A stretch of DNA of 64,000 nucleotides from Phreatobacter stygius. Its GTDB lineage: Bacteria > Pseudomonadota > Alphaproteobacteria > Rhizobiales > Phreatobacteraceae. Positions 17,595 to 28,500 of this stretch are shown here, piece by piece (positions within the stretch are counted from its first letter, which is position 1; every line of letters starts with the position of its first letter). The notes below the pieces were generated by a model. That model made no database searches. It saw only the letters and a list, made by a program, of their open reading frames with translations, and had not been told where the DNA came from. The translations under genes and the position numbers were made by a program. The stretch is from positions 4,291,001 through 4,355,000 of the forward strand of contig NZ_CP039690.1 in assembly GCF_005144885.1 (NCBI RefSeq). The letters are read 5' to 3'.

Positions 17595-17756
17595 TCCGCC
17601 ACCGTGGTTCAGCTGGACGGTTTCTCCTGCGTGCGGCGCCGCGCATAGGTGGAAATAGCCCTGACGGTCTTGTGCTCGTTTTTGAATTGGCTCACTATTG
17701 GCCTCAATTGATCCGGCATTGGCCGCCACATGGGCGGCACGCCGGTGGAGGCGCGC

Positions 17757-18876
17757 ATGGTGATCCAGGATATTTCTTTCGTCCCGCTGCAGGCGCAGCT
17801 TCCTGGCGGCGGCGCCTATGGCATGTCCAAGTCGCTGGCGACCGCGCGCGCCACCACATTGGTCCGGCTGAAACTCGCCGACGGCACCGAGGGCATTGGC
17901 GAGGCCTGGGGCATGCCGCAGGTCAATCTCGCCTATCTGCCGCTGCTCAAGGGCTATCTTGTCGGGACCCATGTGCTCGACATCGAGCACGCCTATTCGC
18001 TGATGCTCGCCCGCCACTATCATTTTGGCGTCCAGGGTCCGCTGACCTGGTGCATTTCCGGCATCGACATGGCGGCCAAGGATGCCGCCGGCAAGATGCT
18101 GGGACAGCCGGTCCACCGCCTGATCGGCGGAAAGCAGGCCGACAAGGTTCATATCTACGCCTCGGGCGGCTACCTCACCGAGAACAGCGCCCGCGATTTC
18201 GAGCCGCAGATCGAGGCCATGGCCAAGGGCGGCCATCGCGCGGTGAAGATCAAGATCGGCGTCTCTCCGGCCTCCGACGAAGAGCGCGTGGCGACCGCCC
18301 GGCGCATGCTGGGCCCGGATGTCGACATCATGGTCGACATCAATTCCAACTATACGCTGGACCTGGCGCGCGAGAGCATCACCCGGCTCGCGCCTTACAA
18401 GATCGGCTGGGTCGAGGAGCCGCTCAGCCCGCAGGACGTCTCCGGTTACGAGATCCTGCAGCGCTGGAGCCAGGTGCCGATCGCCACCGGCGAGGCGCTC
18501 TACACCGCCTTCGATTTCAAGCGGCTGATCGACCGGCGCGCTGTCGACGTGATCCAGCCGGACCTGTCGCTCTGCGGCGGCTTCTGGCAGGGCAAACAGA
18601 TCGCCCAGCTCGCCATGATGGATCACCTGCGCCTGTCGCCGCATGTCTGGGGCAGCGGCGTCGGGCTTGCCGCCGCCGTCCATTTCGTCGCCTCCCTGCC
18701 GGTCTATCCGCACACCAACAATGTGCCGCGGCCGACGCTGGTCGAATATGATCTCGGCACCAACCCCTTGCGCGACTCGATCCTGAAGAACCCGCTGAAG
18801 CCCGTCGACGGCGTCATCGTGGTGCCCGACGCGCCGGGCCTCGGCATCGAGGTCGACTGGGATGCGGTGGAGCGCC

Positions 18877-18890
<14 letters not shown>
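17757..18890 (+). CDS. mandelate racemase-group enolase superfamily enzyme
   Basis: A 377-residue enzyme of the mandelate racemase/muconate lactonizing group, cytosolic and Mg-dependent. Visible catalytic features are KIKIG near residue 165 (K-x-K), metal ligands in MVDINSNYT, WVEEPLS and ATGEALYT, and the Asp-His dyad in VIQPDLSLCGG and SPHVWGSG. These residues fit the mandelate racemase-like subgroup, which racemises or dehydrates acid sugars and other alpha-hydroxy or amino acids. The start at 17757 has GGTGGAG upstream. It opens an operon with a peptide-type ABC importer, so its substrate is probably imported by it. Confidence 0.87.
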
Positions 18891-19919
<1,029 letters not shown>

Positions 19920-19923
<4 letters not shown>

Positions 19924-20906
19924 CCAGCGCCGCTATTGCCCAGGCCACCGAGCCGAACCCGGACCAGCCCTTGCTGGCGGTCGAGGGGCTGACCAAACAT
20001 TTCGGCGCGAGCCCGGCGGTGCGCGCCGTCCAGGACGTGTCCTTCACGCTCGACAAGGGCAAGGTGCTGGGTGTCGTCGGTGAATCCGGATCCGGCAAAT
20101 CGACCATTGGCCGCCTGGTTCTGCGCCTGCTCGAACCGGCCGCCGGCACGGTAACCTATGCCGGCCAGGATATCGGGGCCTTGGCGCCACGGGAGCTCAG
20201 GCGCTTCCGCCGGCACATGCAGATGGTCTTCCAGGATCCCTTCGCCAGCCTGAACCAGCGCATGACCGTCGGCGATGCGCTGGTCGAGCCGATCCGGCTG
20301 CATCGCGGCCTCGGCAAGGCGGAAGCACTTGCCGAAGCCGGCAAGCTGCTCGAGCGGGTTGGCCTGACCCGCGAGCATCTCGGCCGCTACCCGCGCGCCT
20401 TTTCCGGCGGCCAGCGCCAGCGCGTGGCGATTGCTCGCGCCTTGGCCTCCAATCCGAGCTTCATCGTCGCCGACGAGCCGGTCTCGGCACTCGACGTGTC
20501 GATCCAGGCGGAGGTGCTCAACCTGCTGCAGGACCTGCAGCGCGACCTGTCGCTGACGCTGATGTTCATCAGCCACGACCTGTCGGTGGTCGAGGTCATT
20601 TCCGATCGGGTCATGGTGCTCTATCTCGGCCGCGTCATGGAGCTCGCGCCGAGCACCGAACTGTTCGCGCGGCCGGCCCATCCCTATACCGCGGCGCTCA
20701 TGCATGCGGCGCCGGGCGCGGCGCGCGCCGCCAAGCGGATCATGCTGTCGGGCGAAATCCCGAGCCCGAGCGCGCCGCCGTCCGGCTGCGTCTTCCGCAC
20801 CCGCTGCCCCTTCGCCCTGGCCGACTGCGCCAAGGTCGTGCCGGCCTTGCGCGAAATCTCTCCCGATCATTGGAAAGCCTGTATCCGTGACGATCTCGCG
20901 CTCTGA
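19920..20906 (+). CDS. DppF-like oligopeptide ABC importer ATPase
   Basis: A 328-residue second ATPase, which would pair with the preceding DppD-like subunit. Walker [26 protein letters not shown], signature [12 protein letters not shown] and Walker [13 protein letters not shown] are all present. The C-terminal extension ends with two CxxC-spaced cysteines ([14 protein letters not shown]). ATG 19920 overlaps the previous stop as ATGA. Confidence 0.9.
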
Positions 20907-21876
20907 CAGGACGGGCCGGGACACGGCCCCGACCGTGCTGGTCGCCGGCGGCCGCGGCTTCGTCGGGTCCCATGTCGTTCGCGCGCTGGCCGGCGCCGGC
21001 TTTCGCCCGGTGCTGTTCGGGCCGGCCATGGCGGAGGACCGGCTCGCCGATCTCGCCGGCCGCTATGACGAGATCCAGGGCTCGATCGAGGACCGCGCCG
21101 GGCTCGCGGCGGCCTTCGCCGAGGCCCGTCCGTCCCTGGTGGCCTCCTGCGTCGCTCATGGGGTCGGCAAGCTCGGTCTGATGCGCTCCGGCGAAGCGGA
21201 GGCCGACGCCGCCTTCGCGGTCAACGTGGCAGGCCACGGCAAGCTGATCGACGCCGCGCGCGCGGCCGGCATCCGCCGCCTCGTCTGGACCAGTTCGACC
21301 GTGGTTTATGGGCCGGCCTCCGACTATGCCGACGGCCCTGTCGACGAGGACGACCGTTCGGCGCCAACCACCACCTATGGGTTGACCAAAGCGATGGCCG
21401 AGGCGCTCTCGGTCTTTCATGCCCGCCGCCACGGCCTCGACATCGTCGGGCTCAGGCTGCCGCTGATCCTGGGTCCCGGCCTCTGGTACCAGGGCGCGGC
21501 GAGCGCCATTGCCGACGTCTTCGCCGCCGCCCGCGGCGGTCAGGCGGCGCGCATCACCTTTCACGACCGGCCGGTCGACCTGATGCATGTCGCCGATGTC
21601 GCCGACGCGGTTCTGGCCGTGCTGGCCCATGCGGGGCCGCTCGAGCCGGTCTATAATCTCAAAGGTTTCGAGGCGAGCCTGCCCGATCTGATCGCCGCGG
21701 TGCAACGGCAGGCGCCGGGCGCCCGGATCAGCCTCGACCGCATCGAGCCCGCCTTGCTGTTTCCCCTGATCGACGGTGGCCGGCTCGCCGCCGCGACCGG
21801 TTTTGTCGCCCGCCATGATCTCGACGGCCTCGTCCGCGCCCTCCTGTCCCCGGAAGCCGAGCACATCCATGATTGA
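20887..21876 (+). CDS. NAD(P)-dependent epimerase/dehydratase family protein
   Basis: A 329-residue extended short-chain dehydrogenase. The Rossmann motif VAGGRGFVGSHVVRAL sits at residue 19. The catalytic YGLTK (Tyr-x3-Lys) is near 160, with the Ser in VWTSSTVVYG before it. I start at GTG 20887, which overlaps the ATPase end by 20 bases; no ATG lies upstream in frame close by. It likely acts on the compound brought in by the importer, possibly a sugar acid or nucleotide-sugar relative. Confidence 0.83.
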   Translation: MTISRSDRTGRDTAPTVLVAGGRGFVGSHVVRALAGAGFRPVLFGPAMAEDRLADLAGRYDEIQGSIEDRAGLAAAFAEARPSLVASCVAHGVGKLGLMRSGEAEADAAFAVNVAGHGKLIDAARAAGIRRLVWTSSTVVYGPASDYADGPVDEDDRSAPTTTYGLTKAMAEALSVFHARRHGLDIVGLRLPLILGPGLWYQGAASAIADVFAAARGGQAARITFHDRPVDLMHVADVADAVLAVLAHAGPLEPVYNLKGFEASLPDLIAAVQRQAPGARISLDRIEPALLFPLIDGGRLAAATGFVARHDLDGLVRALLSPEAEHIHD

Positions 21877-22327
21877 CCAACGCCTCGCCGAACTCGGCAT
21901 CACCTTGCCCGAAGCCGCGGCGCCCTCGTTCAACTATGTGCCGGTGACGCTGCATCGCGGCGTCGCTTATGTCGCCGGCCAGATGCCCAAGGTCGACGGC
22001 GAAGTGCGGCTGCACGGCAAGGCGGGCGCGGCGGTCTCGCTCGATCAGGCGCGCGGCGAGGCGCGCATCTGCATCCTGCAGGGGCTGGCCTGCCTGAAAC
22101 AGGCGCTCGGCTCGCTCGACCGCATCGAGCGGGTGCTCAAGGTGACCGGTTTTGTCGCCTCGGCGCCCGGCTTCAACGACCAGCCGAAAGTGCTCGACGC
22201 GGCCTCCGACCTGCTCGGTGAGATCTTCGGCGAGGCCGGGCGCCATGCCCGCTCGGCGGTTGGCGTCGCCGAGCTGCCGCGCAATGCCGCGGTCGAGATC
22301 GAACTGGTCGTGGCCTTCCGCGAATAG
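21869..22327 (+). CDS. RidA-family protein (with catalytic-type Arg)
   Basis: A 152-residue RidA/YjgF-fold trimer-forming protein. Such enzymes hydrolyse reactive enamines and imines to keto acids and ammonia. It has VAYVAGQMPKVDGEVRL and, near the end, ARSAVGVAELPRNAAVEIE, where the Arg in ARSAVG sits at the position of the catalytic arginine of RidA. It is longer than E. coli RidA by about 25 residues, as in the YjgH-like group. The start overlaps the previous gene's stop. Confidence 0.88.
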   Translation: MIDQRLAELGITLPEAAAPSFNYVPVTLHRGVAYVAGQMPKVDGEVRLHGKAGAAVSLDQARGEARICILQGLACLKQALGSLDRIERVLKVTGFVASAPGFNDQPKVLDAASDLLGEIFGEAGRHARSAVGVAELPRNAAVEIELVVAFRE

Positions 22328-22411
22328 GCCATTCACGTCACGACGATCCCGGGCGGGCCGCTCAGGGATCACACAGATCCAACACCACGGCCCATCTGGA
22401 GGCGAAAAACC

Positions 22412-24004
22412 ATGTCCCTTTCCGATTGTCTTGGCCTGATGGACCGGCGTGCGGTCCTGGCGCTGGGCGGCACGGCCGCCGCTGCAGCCCTCGTCGGTCC
22501 GGCTGGCGCGACCGATCTTTATGGCCCGAAACCGACCGGCGCGAAGACCGGCGGCACGCTCAACATGGGCCTGCTGGTCGAACCGCCTGGCCTCGATCCG
22601 TTTCACCAGGCCGCCGATGCCCGCATCCGCCTGACCGTGCTGATCTATCAGGGGCTGTTCTATGAAAGCCCGGACGGACAGGCCATGCCGCTGCTCGCCG
22701 AAGGTTTCGACCTCTCGGCCGACCGGCTCGTCTACACGGTGCGTCTGCGCAAGGGCGTGAAGTTCCATACCGGCCAGGCGATGACCGCCAAGGACGTCGC
22801 CTATAGCTACAACTACATCCGCGACCCGAAGAACGGTTCGCCGGGCGCCGGCGATTTCGGCATGGTCCAGTCGGTCGAGGCGGTCGACGACGCCACCGTC
22901 AAGATCACCATATCCGCCCCCAACGCGGCCTTGCCGATGACGCTCGGCAACAAATATGGCGGCGTGGTGCCGGCAGGCTATTTCGATGCCGCGGATGCCA
23001 AGACCAAACTCAACCAGGCAAGCGTCGGCACCGGCCCGTTCAAGCTCGCCGAGTTCAAGCCGAACAGCAACGCCACCCTGGTGCGCAATCCCGACTATTG
23101 GGAGCCGGGCGTACCCTATCTCGACCGGATCAATTTCGTCTTCGTGCCGAATGGCGCGAGCCTCCTGGTCGGCCTGCGCAACAAGCGTGTCGATATCGCC
23201 ACCTTGACCCGCCCGCAGGACGTTCGTCAGGTCGAGGGTGTCGCCGGCCTGGTGGTCGAGCGCAGTCCCTCGTTCAACCAGAAGGCCATCGACCTCGGCG
23301 CCGAGCTGAAGCCGCTCGACGACGAGCGGGTGCGCCGCGCCATCGCGCTTGCCGTCGACAAGGACGAGATCATGCGCGCATCCATCGGCGGGCTCGGCAA
23401 GGTGATCGGCACCATGGTCGCCGGCATGCAGGACAGCTGGGGCGTGCCGCTCGACAAGTTGCCGAACCAGAAGCTCGACATCGAGGCGGCCAGGAAGCTC
23501 CTGGCCGAGGCCGGCCACGCCAATGGTTTCGACCTGACGCTGACCTCGATCATCGGTTACGACTGGATGGACGCGGCCGCCGTGACGCTGCGCGAACAGC
23601 TCGGCAAGGTCGGCATCCGCCTGACCATCCAGCGCGTCGAGCTCGGTGTCTGGGTCAAGAATTTCCAGTCGAAGCAGATGGGCTTCACCTTCAACGACTG
23701 GGCGACCGTTCCGGACCCGAATCTGCTGTTCTACCGGCACTTCCACAAGGCGCCCGAAGGCGCGGATTTCCGCAACTGGAAGAACGACGAGGCGAGCCGC
23801 CTGCTCGACGAGGGCCGCGTCGAAAACGATCCGGCCAAGCGGCGGGAGATCTATCACCGCTACCAGCAGGTAATGGCGACCAGCGTGCCCACCATCATGC
23901 TGTTCTCGGCCGACCATGTCGTCGTGCGCAACGACAAGGTGCGCAATTACGTGCAGCACCCGACCGGCTGGTATTACGGCCTGGCCCGGGCCTGGCTCGC
24001 CTGA
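22412..24004 (+). CDS. oligopeptide-type (family 5) solute-binding protein, Tat signal
   Basis: A 530-residue periplasmic binding protein of the DppA/OppA class. The signal MDRRAVLALGGTAAAAALV is twin-arginine-like (R-R at residues 12-13) with cleavage near GPAGATD. The family stretch LADGFDL..VYTVRLRKGVKFHTGQ and TGPFKLAEFKPN is clear. It precedes two permease genes after a strong hairpin. Ligand could be a peptide, but many such proteins bind sugars, opines or other compounds, and the neighbouring enzymes suggest a non-peptide. Confidence 0.9.
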   Translation: MSLSDCLGLMDRRAVLALGGTAAAAALVGPAGATDLYGPKPTGAKTGGTLNMGLLVEPPGLDPFHQAADARIRLTVLIYQGLFYESPDGQAMPLLAEGFDLSADRLVYTVRLRKGVKFHTGQAMTAKDVAYSYNYIRDPKNGSPGAGDFGMVQSVEAVDDATVKITISAPNAALPMTLGNKYGGVVPAGYFDAADAKTKLNQASVGTGPFKLAEFKPNSNATLVRNPDYWEPGVPYLDRINFVFVPNGASLLVGLRNKRVDIATLTRPQDVRQVEGVAGLVVERSPSFNQKAIDLGAELKPLDDERVRRAIALAVDKDEIMRASIGGLGKVIGTMVAGMQDSWGVPLDKLPNQKLDIEAARKLLAEAGHANGFDLTLTSIIGYDWMDAAAVTLREQLGKVGIRLTIQRVELGVWVKNFQSKQMGFTFNDWATVPDPNLLFYRHFHKAPEGADFRNWKNDEASRLLDEGRVENDPAKRREIYHRYQQVMATSVPTIMLFSADHVVVRNDKVRNYVQHPTGWYYGLARAWLA

Positions 24005-24011
24005 TCTTGAA

Positions 24012-24047
24012 GCCTGACGCGAAGCGGTTCGCCGCTTCGCGTCAGGC
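24012..24047 (+). other. perfect 16-bp hairpin between binding-protein and permease genes
   Basis: GCCTGACGCGAAGCGG (24012-24027), TTCG loop, and the exact complement (24032-24047). No T run follows. Such hairpins after a binding-protein gene are known from other ABC operons to protect the upstream mRNA from 3' decay, giving more binding protein than permease. That role here is inferred. Confidence 0.75.
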
Positions 24048-24085
24048 CTGTTCCCCAAGGCCTGTTTCAACCACCGAAGAGACTG

Positions 24086-25030
24086 ATGGGCGCTTATCTC
24101 GCAAAAAGGCTGGCTGCCTCGATCGTCACTGCAGTCCTGGCGTCTGTCGTCGTCTTCCTTCTGGTGCGCAGCGTGCCGGGCGATGTCGTCGGCCAGATGC
24201 TCGGCCAGACCAGCGATCCCGTCGCGGCCAAGGCGCTGCGCGAATTCTTCGGCCTCGATCAGCCGGTCTGGCAGCAATATCTGGGCTGGCTCGCGCGTGT
24301 CGTCACCGCCGATTTCGGCACCAGCTGGACCCGCGGCCAACCGGTTCTCGGCATGGTCTGGTCGGCGCTCGGTGTCACCTTGCAGCTCGCCTTCGTGACG
24401 CTGGTGGTTGCGACCTCGATCGGGGTGCCGCTCGGTGTCGTCGCCGGCATCTATGAAGGCCGCTGGCTCGATCGGCTGATCCAGACCTTCAATCTGCTCG
24501 GGCTGGCCGCTCCGGTGTTCTGGATCGGCCTGATGCTGCTGGTCGGCGTCTCCGCCGCTTTCGACTGGTCGCCGCCACTGATGTATGTGTCGCCGGCCGA
24601 GTCGCTTGCCGAAAACCTGTCGATCATGGCCTTGCCGATCCTCAGCCTGGCCCTGCTACAGGCCGCTGCCTATAGCCAGTTCGTCCGCCAGAGCGTCGTC
24701 TCGGCCTTCGGCCAGGACTATGTCCGCACCGCCATCGCCAAGGGCGTGCCGACCCGCATCGTTTTCTTCAAGCATGTGCTGCGCAATATCGCGATTCCCT
24801 TGATCACCTTCATGGGCCTGATCCTGATCCAGATCCTCGGCGGCGCGGTCATCATCGAAAGCCTGTTCGCCTTGCCGGGGCTCGGCCGGCTGCTGCTCTC
24901 CTCGATCGAGACCCGCGACTATCCCGTCTTGCAGGCCGGCCTGCTGGTCGTCGTGGTGATCGCCATGCTGGTCAATCTGGCGGTCGACCTGCTCTACCGG
25001 ATCATCGATCCGCGCGTCCGGTTGAGCTAG
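24086..25030 (+). CDS. DppB-like ABC permease
   Basis: A 314-residue inner-membrane permease. The N-terminal segment LAASIVTAVLASVVVFLLVR and the following SVPGDVVGQMLGQ are typical of DppB. The coupling loop is YVRTAIAKGVPTRIVFFKHVLRNIAIP near residue 212, followed by the GGAVIIESLFALPGLGRLL signature. It is in the same operon as the upstream ATPases. Confidence 0.92.
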   Translation: MGAYLAKRLAASIVTAVLASVVVFLLVRSVPGDVVGQMLGQTSDPVAAKALREFFGLDQPVWQQYLGWLARVVTADFGTSWTRGQPVLGMVWSALGVTLQLAFVTLVVATSIGVPLGVVAGIYEGRWLDRLIQTFNLLGLAAPVFWIGLMLLVGVSAAFDWSPPLMYVSPAESLAENLSIMALPILSLALLQAAAYSQFVRQSVVSAFGQDYVRTAIAKGVPTRIVFFKHVLRNIAIPLITFMGLILIQILGGAVIIESLFALPGLGRLLLSSIETRDYPVLQAGLLVVVVIAMLVNLAVDLLYRIIDPRVRLS

Positions 25031-25038
25031 GTGCCGTC

Positions 25039-25929
25039 ATGACCGAGGCTGCCATGTCCCGAACCGCCATGTCCCGAACCGCCATCTCCGCCGCGAAGCC
25101 TGGTCGCCTGGCGCTCGCCCTCAGGCGCATGCGGCGCGAGCCGGATCTCGCCCTTGGCCTGATCCTGCTCGCGCTGGTCGCGCTCGTCGTCATGTTTCCC
25201 GGCCTGTTCACCGCCCATTCGCCGACCGCCATCAGCGTCGACAAGGCGATGGAGGCGCCGTCGGCGCTGCATCCCTTCGGCACCGACGATGTCGGCCGCG
25301 ATATTCTCGCCCGCGTCGCCTATGGCGCCAGGATCACCTTGTCGATCTGCGCCAGCGCGCTGTTCGCCGCGGCCTTGATCGGCGGCGGTTTCGGCGTCGT
25401 GTCCGGTTTTGTCGGCGGCCGCCTCGACATGCTGCTCGGCCGCCTGATCGATGTCGTGCTGAGCTTCCCGCCGATCATTCTCGGCGTCATGGTGACCGGC
25501 ATTCTCGGGCCGAAGACGGTCAACCTGGTCTTTGCCCTGACCGTGGTCTATGTGCCGGTGTTCTTCCGCATCGCCCGCTCCGGCGCCATGGCGGAGGCCG
25601 GCCTGACCTATGTCGAGGCGGCGCGCAGCATTGGCCTGTCGGAACCCTGGATCTTGTTTCGCCACGTCACGCGCAATGTGCTGCCGCTGATCCTGGTGCA
25701 ATGCATGGTGTTGTTTCCGCTGGTGCTGCAGATCCAGTCGGCGCTCGGCTTTCTGGGCCTGGGCGTGCAGCCGCCAACACCGGACTGGGGCGCCATCCTG
25801 CAGCAGGGCAAGGACTACATCCTGCTGGCGCCCTGGATGTCGGCCTTTCCGGGCCTGGCGATCCTGGTCACCGCGCTGGCGCTGATGCTGGTCGGCCGCG
25901 GTCTGCAGCGGCGAATGGACCAGCGATGA
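25039..25929 (+). CDS. DppC-like ABC permease
   Basis: A 296-residue permease pairing with the DppB-like subunit. HPFGTDDVGRDILARVAYGAR near residue 75 and the coupling loop YVEAARSIGLSEPWILFRHVTRN are family marks. The start is uncertain: the first codons contain a 15-bp repeat (GCCATGTCCCGAACC at 25051-25065 and 25066-25080), so ATG 25039, 25054 or 25069 are all in frame. It ends the operon. Confidence 0.9.
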   Translation: MTEAAMSRTAMSRTAISAAKPGRLALALRRMRREPDLALGLILLALVALVVMFPGLFTAHSPTAISVDKAMEAPSALHPFGTDDVGRDILARVAYGARITLSICASALFAAALIGGGFGVVSGFVGGRLDMLLGRLIDVVLSFPPIILGVMVTGILGPKTVNLVFALTVVYVPVFFRIARSGAMAEAGLTYVEAARSIGLSEPWILFRHVTRNVLPLILVQCMVLFPLVLQIQSALGFLGLGVQPPTPDWGAILQQGKDYILLAPWMSAFPGLAILVTALALMLVGRGLQRRMDQR

Positions 25930-25946
25930 GCTGGTCCGGGCCGGGC

Positions 25947-26666
25947 TCAGCTGTCGCTGACCGACATCAAGGTGCGCAGGAGATAGCTGCGGATGGCCTC
26001 GCGGGCGGCGACCGCGTCGCGGCTGCGCAGCGCCTCGACGATCGCGGCATTGTCGCGCGCGGCGACTTCCCTGACTGCGCTGATCGGCAAGGCATGGCTG
26101 CCGGGCCGGCCCCAGCCGGACTTGCGCCGCGAGGCGATGATGGCTTCGAACATCGAGATCAGGAAGCTGTTGCGCGAGGCCCGGACGATGGCCAGGTGCA
26201 TGGCATATTTGGCCTCCTTGAACTCGGTCCAGGTCGTCGCATTGCGCAGCGCCTCGAGATAGGCGGAAAGGCCGGCGAGATCGGCGTCGCTCGCCCGTTC
26301 GGCGACCAGTTCGGCCAGCATCGGCTCGAACATCAGGCGCGCCTCGAGCAGTTCGCCCAGGCTGAACTCGGGTATCTCGACGGCTGTTTCGGCGGCTTTC
26401 GCCACGTCCCGCGCGACGAAGGTGCCGCGCCCGACATGACGGATGATCAGGCCTTCGCTGACCAGCAGGTTCATCGTCTTGCGCACCGTGTTGCGCGCCG
26501 CGCCGAAGCGGCTCGCCAGCGCCCGCTCGGTCGGCAGGCGGGTGCCGGAGCGCAGCCGGCCCTCGACGATCGAGCCCCTGAGGCTTTGGTAGATCGCCTG
26601 GCTGTCGGAGTCGGACTTGACCCGCGTGCTGGGCTCTTCCGGGGATTTGCGCAAGGTCTCGAGCAT
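25947..26666 (-). CDS. GntR-family regulator, FCD subfamily
   Basis: A 239-residue GntR regulator, convergent with the importer operon. wHTH at residues 20-85 (LRSGTRLPTERALASRFGA, ARNTVRKTMNLL) and FCD domain from about 100 (SLGELLEARLMFEPMLAEL) to the end. I take ATG 26666; a longer frame to 26729 lacks support. It is the probable regulator of the 17.7-25.9 kb operon or of the divergent hydrolase gene. Confidence 0.86.
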   Translation of the reverse strand: MLETLRKSPEEPSTRVKSDSDSQAIYQSLRGSIVEGRLRSGTRLPTERALASRFGAARNTVRKTMNLLVSEGLIIRHVGRGTFVARDVAKAAETAVEIPEFSLGELLEARLMFEPMLAELVAERASDADLAGLSAYLEALRNATTWTEFKEAKYAMHLAIVRASRNSFLISMFEAIIASRRKSGWGRPGSHALPISAVREVAARDNAAIVEALRSRDAVAAREAIRSYLLRTLMSVSDS

Positions 26667-26913
26667 GCTTGGTCTGATTTGGTTCCACCGCCGCAAGTGA
26701 TGGATACACCATTTGCTTTGATTGTTCAAAAGCCCTGCGGCCGGGCCTCGGAGTGGGCCGAATGATCGGCAATTGGTTGCCTTTGGATCATATTGGTCTC
26801 GAGCGGACTGGCTGGTCCGCGTTCCAGCTCACGCTGCTTCGCGCTCATCGCGCTTGCCAAGGTCTGTTGGCCGGGCGCATCCCATCAGACGCATTCATTG
26901 GACGGACAGGAAC

Positions 26914-27792
26914 ATGACTTCGGATCAGCCGCTCTGGTCGACCCTCTCGGCCGCAGAGCATGAATTCCAGTACAATCCGCAGGCCGCCTTCCCGAATTAC
27001 GCGGATGCCCAGGCCAGCCGCCAGGCGGCGAGCGCCGAAGCGCGGGCCACCCTGACGTGCCGGGCCGACCTGGCCTATGGCGAGCATCCCTTGCATCGGG
27101 TCGACGTCTATCCGGCGGCCGATGACGGCAAGGGGCCGGCGCCGGTCCATATCTTCTTCCATGGCGGATATTGGCGCGCCCAGGACAAACAGAATTTCGT
27201 CTTCGTCGCCCGTCAACTGGTGGCCGCCGGCATCACCACCGTGGTCGCCAATTACGAGCTCTGCCCGGCATCGACCCTCGACGGCGTCGCCGGCTCGGCG
27301 GTTGCCGCGGTGGGTTGGGTCAGGCGCGAGGCGCCGGGTTTCGGCGGCGACCCCCGCCGCATCAGCATTTCCGGCCATTCGGCCGGTGCCCACCTGACCG
27401 CCGAGGTGCTGGCCCATGACTGGGCGGCCCAGGGTGTCGATCCCTCCTTCATCGTCGGCGCGGTGCTGATCAGCGGCATCTACGATCCCCGTCCGGTCAT
27501 GCGCACCACCGTCAATGCCGATGTCCGCCTGACGGAAGAGATCGCGCTCCGCCGCGACGTCGAGCGCCGGCCGGTTTTCGCCAAATGCCCGGCCACGCTG
27601 TTGGTCGGCGGGCTGGAGCCCTGGCAGTGGATCGACCAGACCTATCGTTATGCCCATCACCTGCATCGCAGCGGCATGAACCCCGAGGTTCATGCCCTGC
27701 CGCGCTGGGGTCATTTCGATATTCTCAACGAATTCCTCGAGCCTGGCAGCCCGATCCTGAACGCCGTGATGATGCGGGCGAAACAGGCCTGA
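26914..27792 (+). CDS. alpha/beta hydrolase, arylformamidase/esterase-like
   Basis: A 292-residue alpha/beta hydrolase of the kynurenine formamidase (AFMID)/carboxylesterase group. The oxyanion motif HGGYWRAQDK is near residue 83 and the nucleophile elbow SGHSAGAHL near 158. The acid is probably the Asp or Glu of GGLEPWQW and the histidine is in RWGHFDILNEF near 270. Start at 26914 follows GGACAGGA. It would hydrolyse a formyl-amide or ester; true substrate unknown. Confidence 0.82.
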   Translation: MTSDQPLWSTLSAAEHEFQYNPQAAFPNYADAQASRQAASAEARATLTCRADLAYGEHPLHRVDVYPAADDGKGPAPVHIFFHGGYWRAQDKQNFVFVARQLVAAGITTVVANYELCPASTLDGVAGSAVAAVGWVRREAPGFGGDPRRISISGHSAGAHLTAEVLAHDWAAQGVDPSFIVGAVLISGIYDPRPVMRTTVNADVRLTEEIALRRDVERRPVFAKCPATLLVGGLEPWQWIDQTYRYAHHLHRSGMNPEVHALPRWGHFDILNEFLEPGSPILNAVMMRAKQA

Positions 27793-27826
27793 GCTGACAC
27801 CGGCGGCACAAAAACGGGAGTGAGCG

Positions 27827-28465
27827 ATGAGTGGCCAGCATTGGCGCATGACCGTCTATGACCTCGGCGCCGGCGCGACCTGCGCCGTGTCCGAGCGCTC
27901 GTTTGCTTTCGTCTATGCCGAACGAGGAGGGGCCTCGGTCACGTCAGGCGGCACGACCCGATCGGTCGAGACCGGCGACGGCGTCTTTGCCGAGGCCGGC
28001 AGCGGGATCGCGAGCTCGGGCAATGCCTGGCTCTACGAGATCGCGCCGAGCTCGCTGCCACTGCGTTTCGAGGCCGGCCTGTCGCCGGTGCTCTCACGCA
28101 TCGCCATTGTCGACGACGGCCCGCATATCCTGCGGGCCGACCGTGTCGAATCGCAGGCCGGCGCCCAGACGCCCGCCCATCGCCATCGCGGCCCGGGCAT
28201 CCGCCGTCTCGAACATGGCCTGCTGCGCGCCGAGGTCGGTGATCAGCTCGACCGGGTCGGCGCCGGCGGCGCCTGGTTCGAGACCGGCCATGAAACCGTC
28301 ATCGGCACCAATATCAGCGGCGGCACCAATATCTTCGTCCGGGTCATGCTGCTGCCGGCGGAACTGGCCGGTGGGCAGAGTTCCTTCGTCGCCGCCAGCC
28401 CTGCGGATGCGGCCAAGCCGCGCGCGGTCGATCTGCGCCTCTTCGGCGAACTCCCGATCGGCTGA
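27827..28465 (+). CDS. cupin-fold protein, function unknown
   Basis: A 212-residue protein with two short cupin-like repeats, the first around SERSFAFVYAERGGASV and the second around AHRHRGPGIRRLEHGLL near residue 110. Histidines in the second repeat could bind a metal. Proteins of this look often accompany catabolic operons. It follows the arylformamidase-like gene by 34 bases on the same strand and is probably co-transcribed. No specific reaction can be named. Confidence 0.7.
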   Translation: MSGQHWRMTVYDLGAGATCAVSERSFAFVYAERGGASVTSGGTTRSVETGDGVFAEAGSGIASSGNAWLYEIAPSSLPLRFEAGLSPVLSRIAIVDDGPHILRADRVESQAGAQTPAHRHRGPGIRRLEHGLLRAEVGDQLDRVGAGGAWFETGHETVIGTNISGGTNIFVRVMLLPAELAGGQSSFVAASPADAAKPRAVDLRLFGELPIG

Positions 28466-28500
28466 GGTTTGCTCGGCCGCACGCTGTCGACGGAGCCAGC

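Noticed and set aside
17660-17756. Operator for the 25947-26666 GntR before the enolase-superfamily gene
   Set aside because: Three ATTGGC direct repeats are present but no convincing inverted site matched FCD patterns, so no feature was called.
21728-24340. 870-codon open frame on the minus strand
   Set aside because: Shadow of the RidA and binding-protein genes, which carry clear family motifs on the plus strand.
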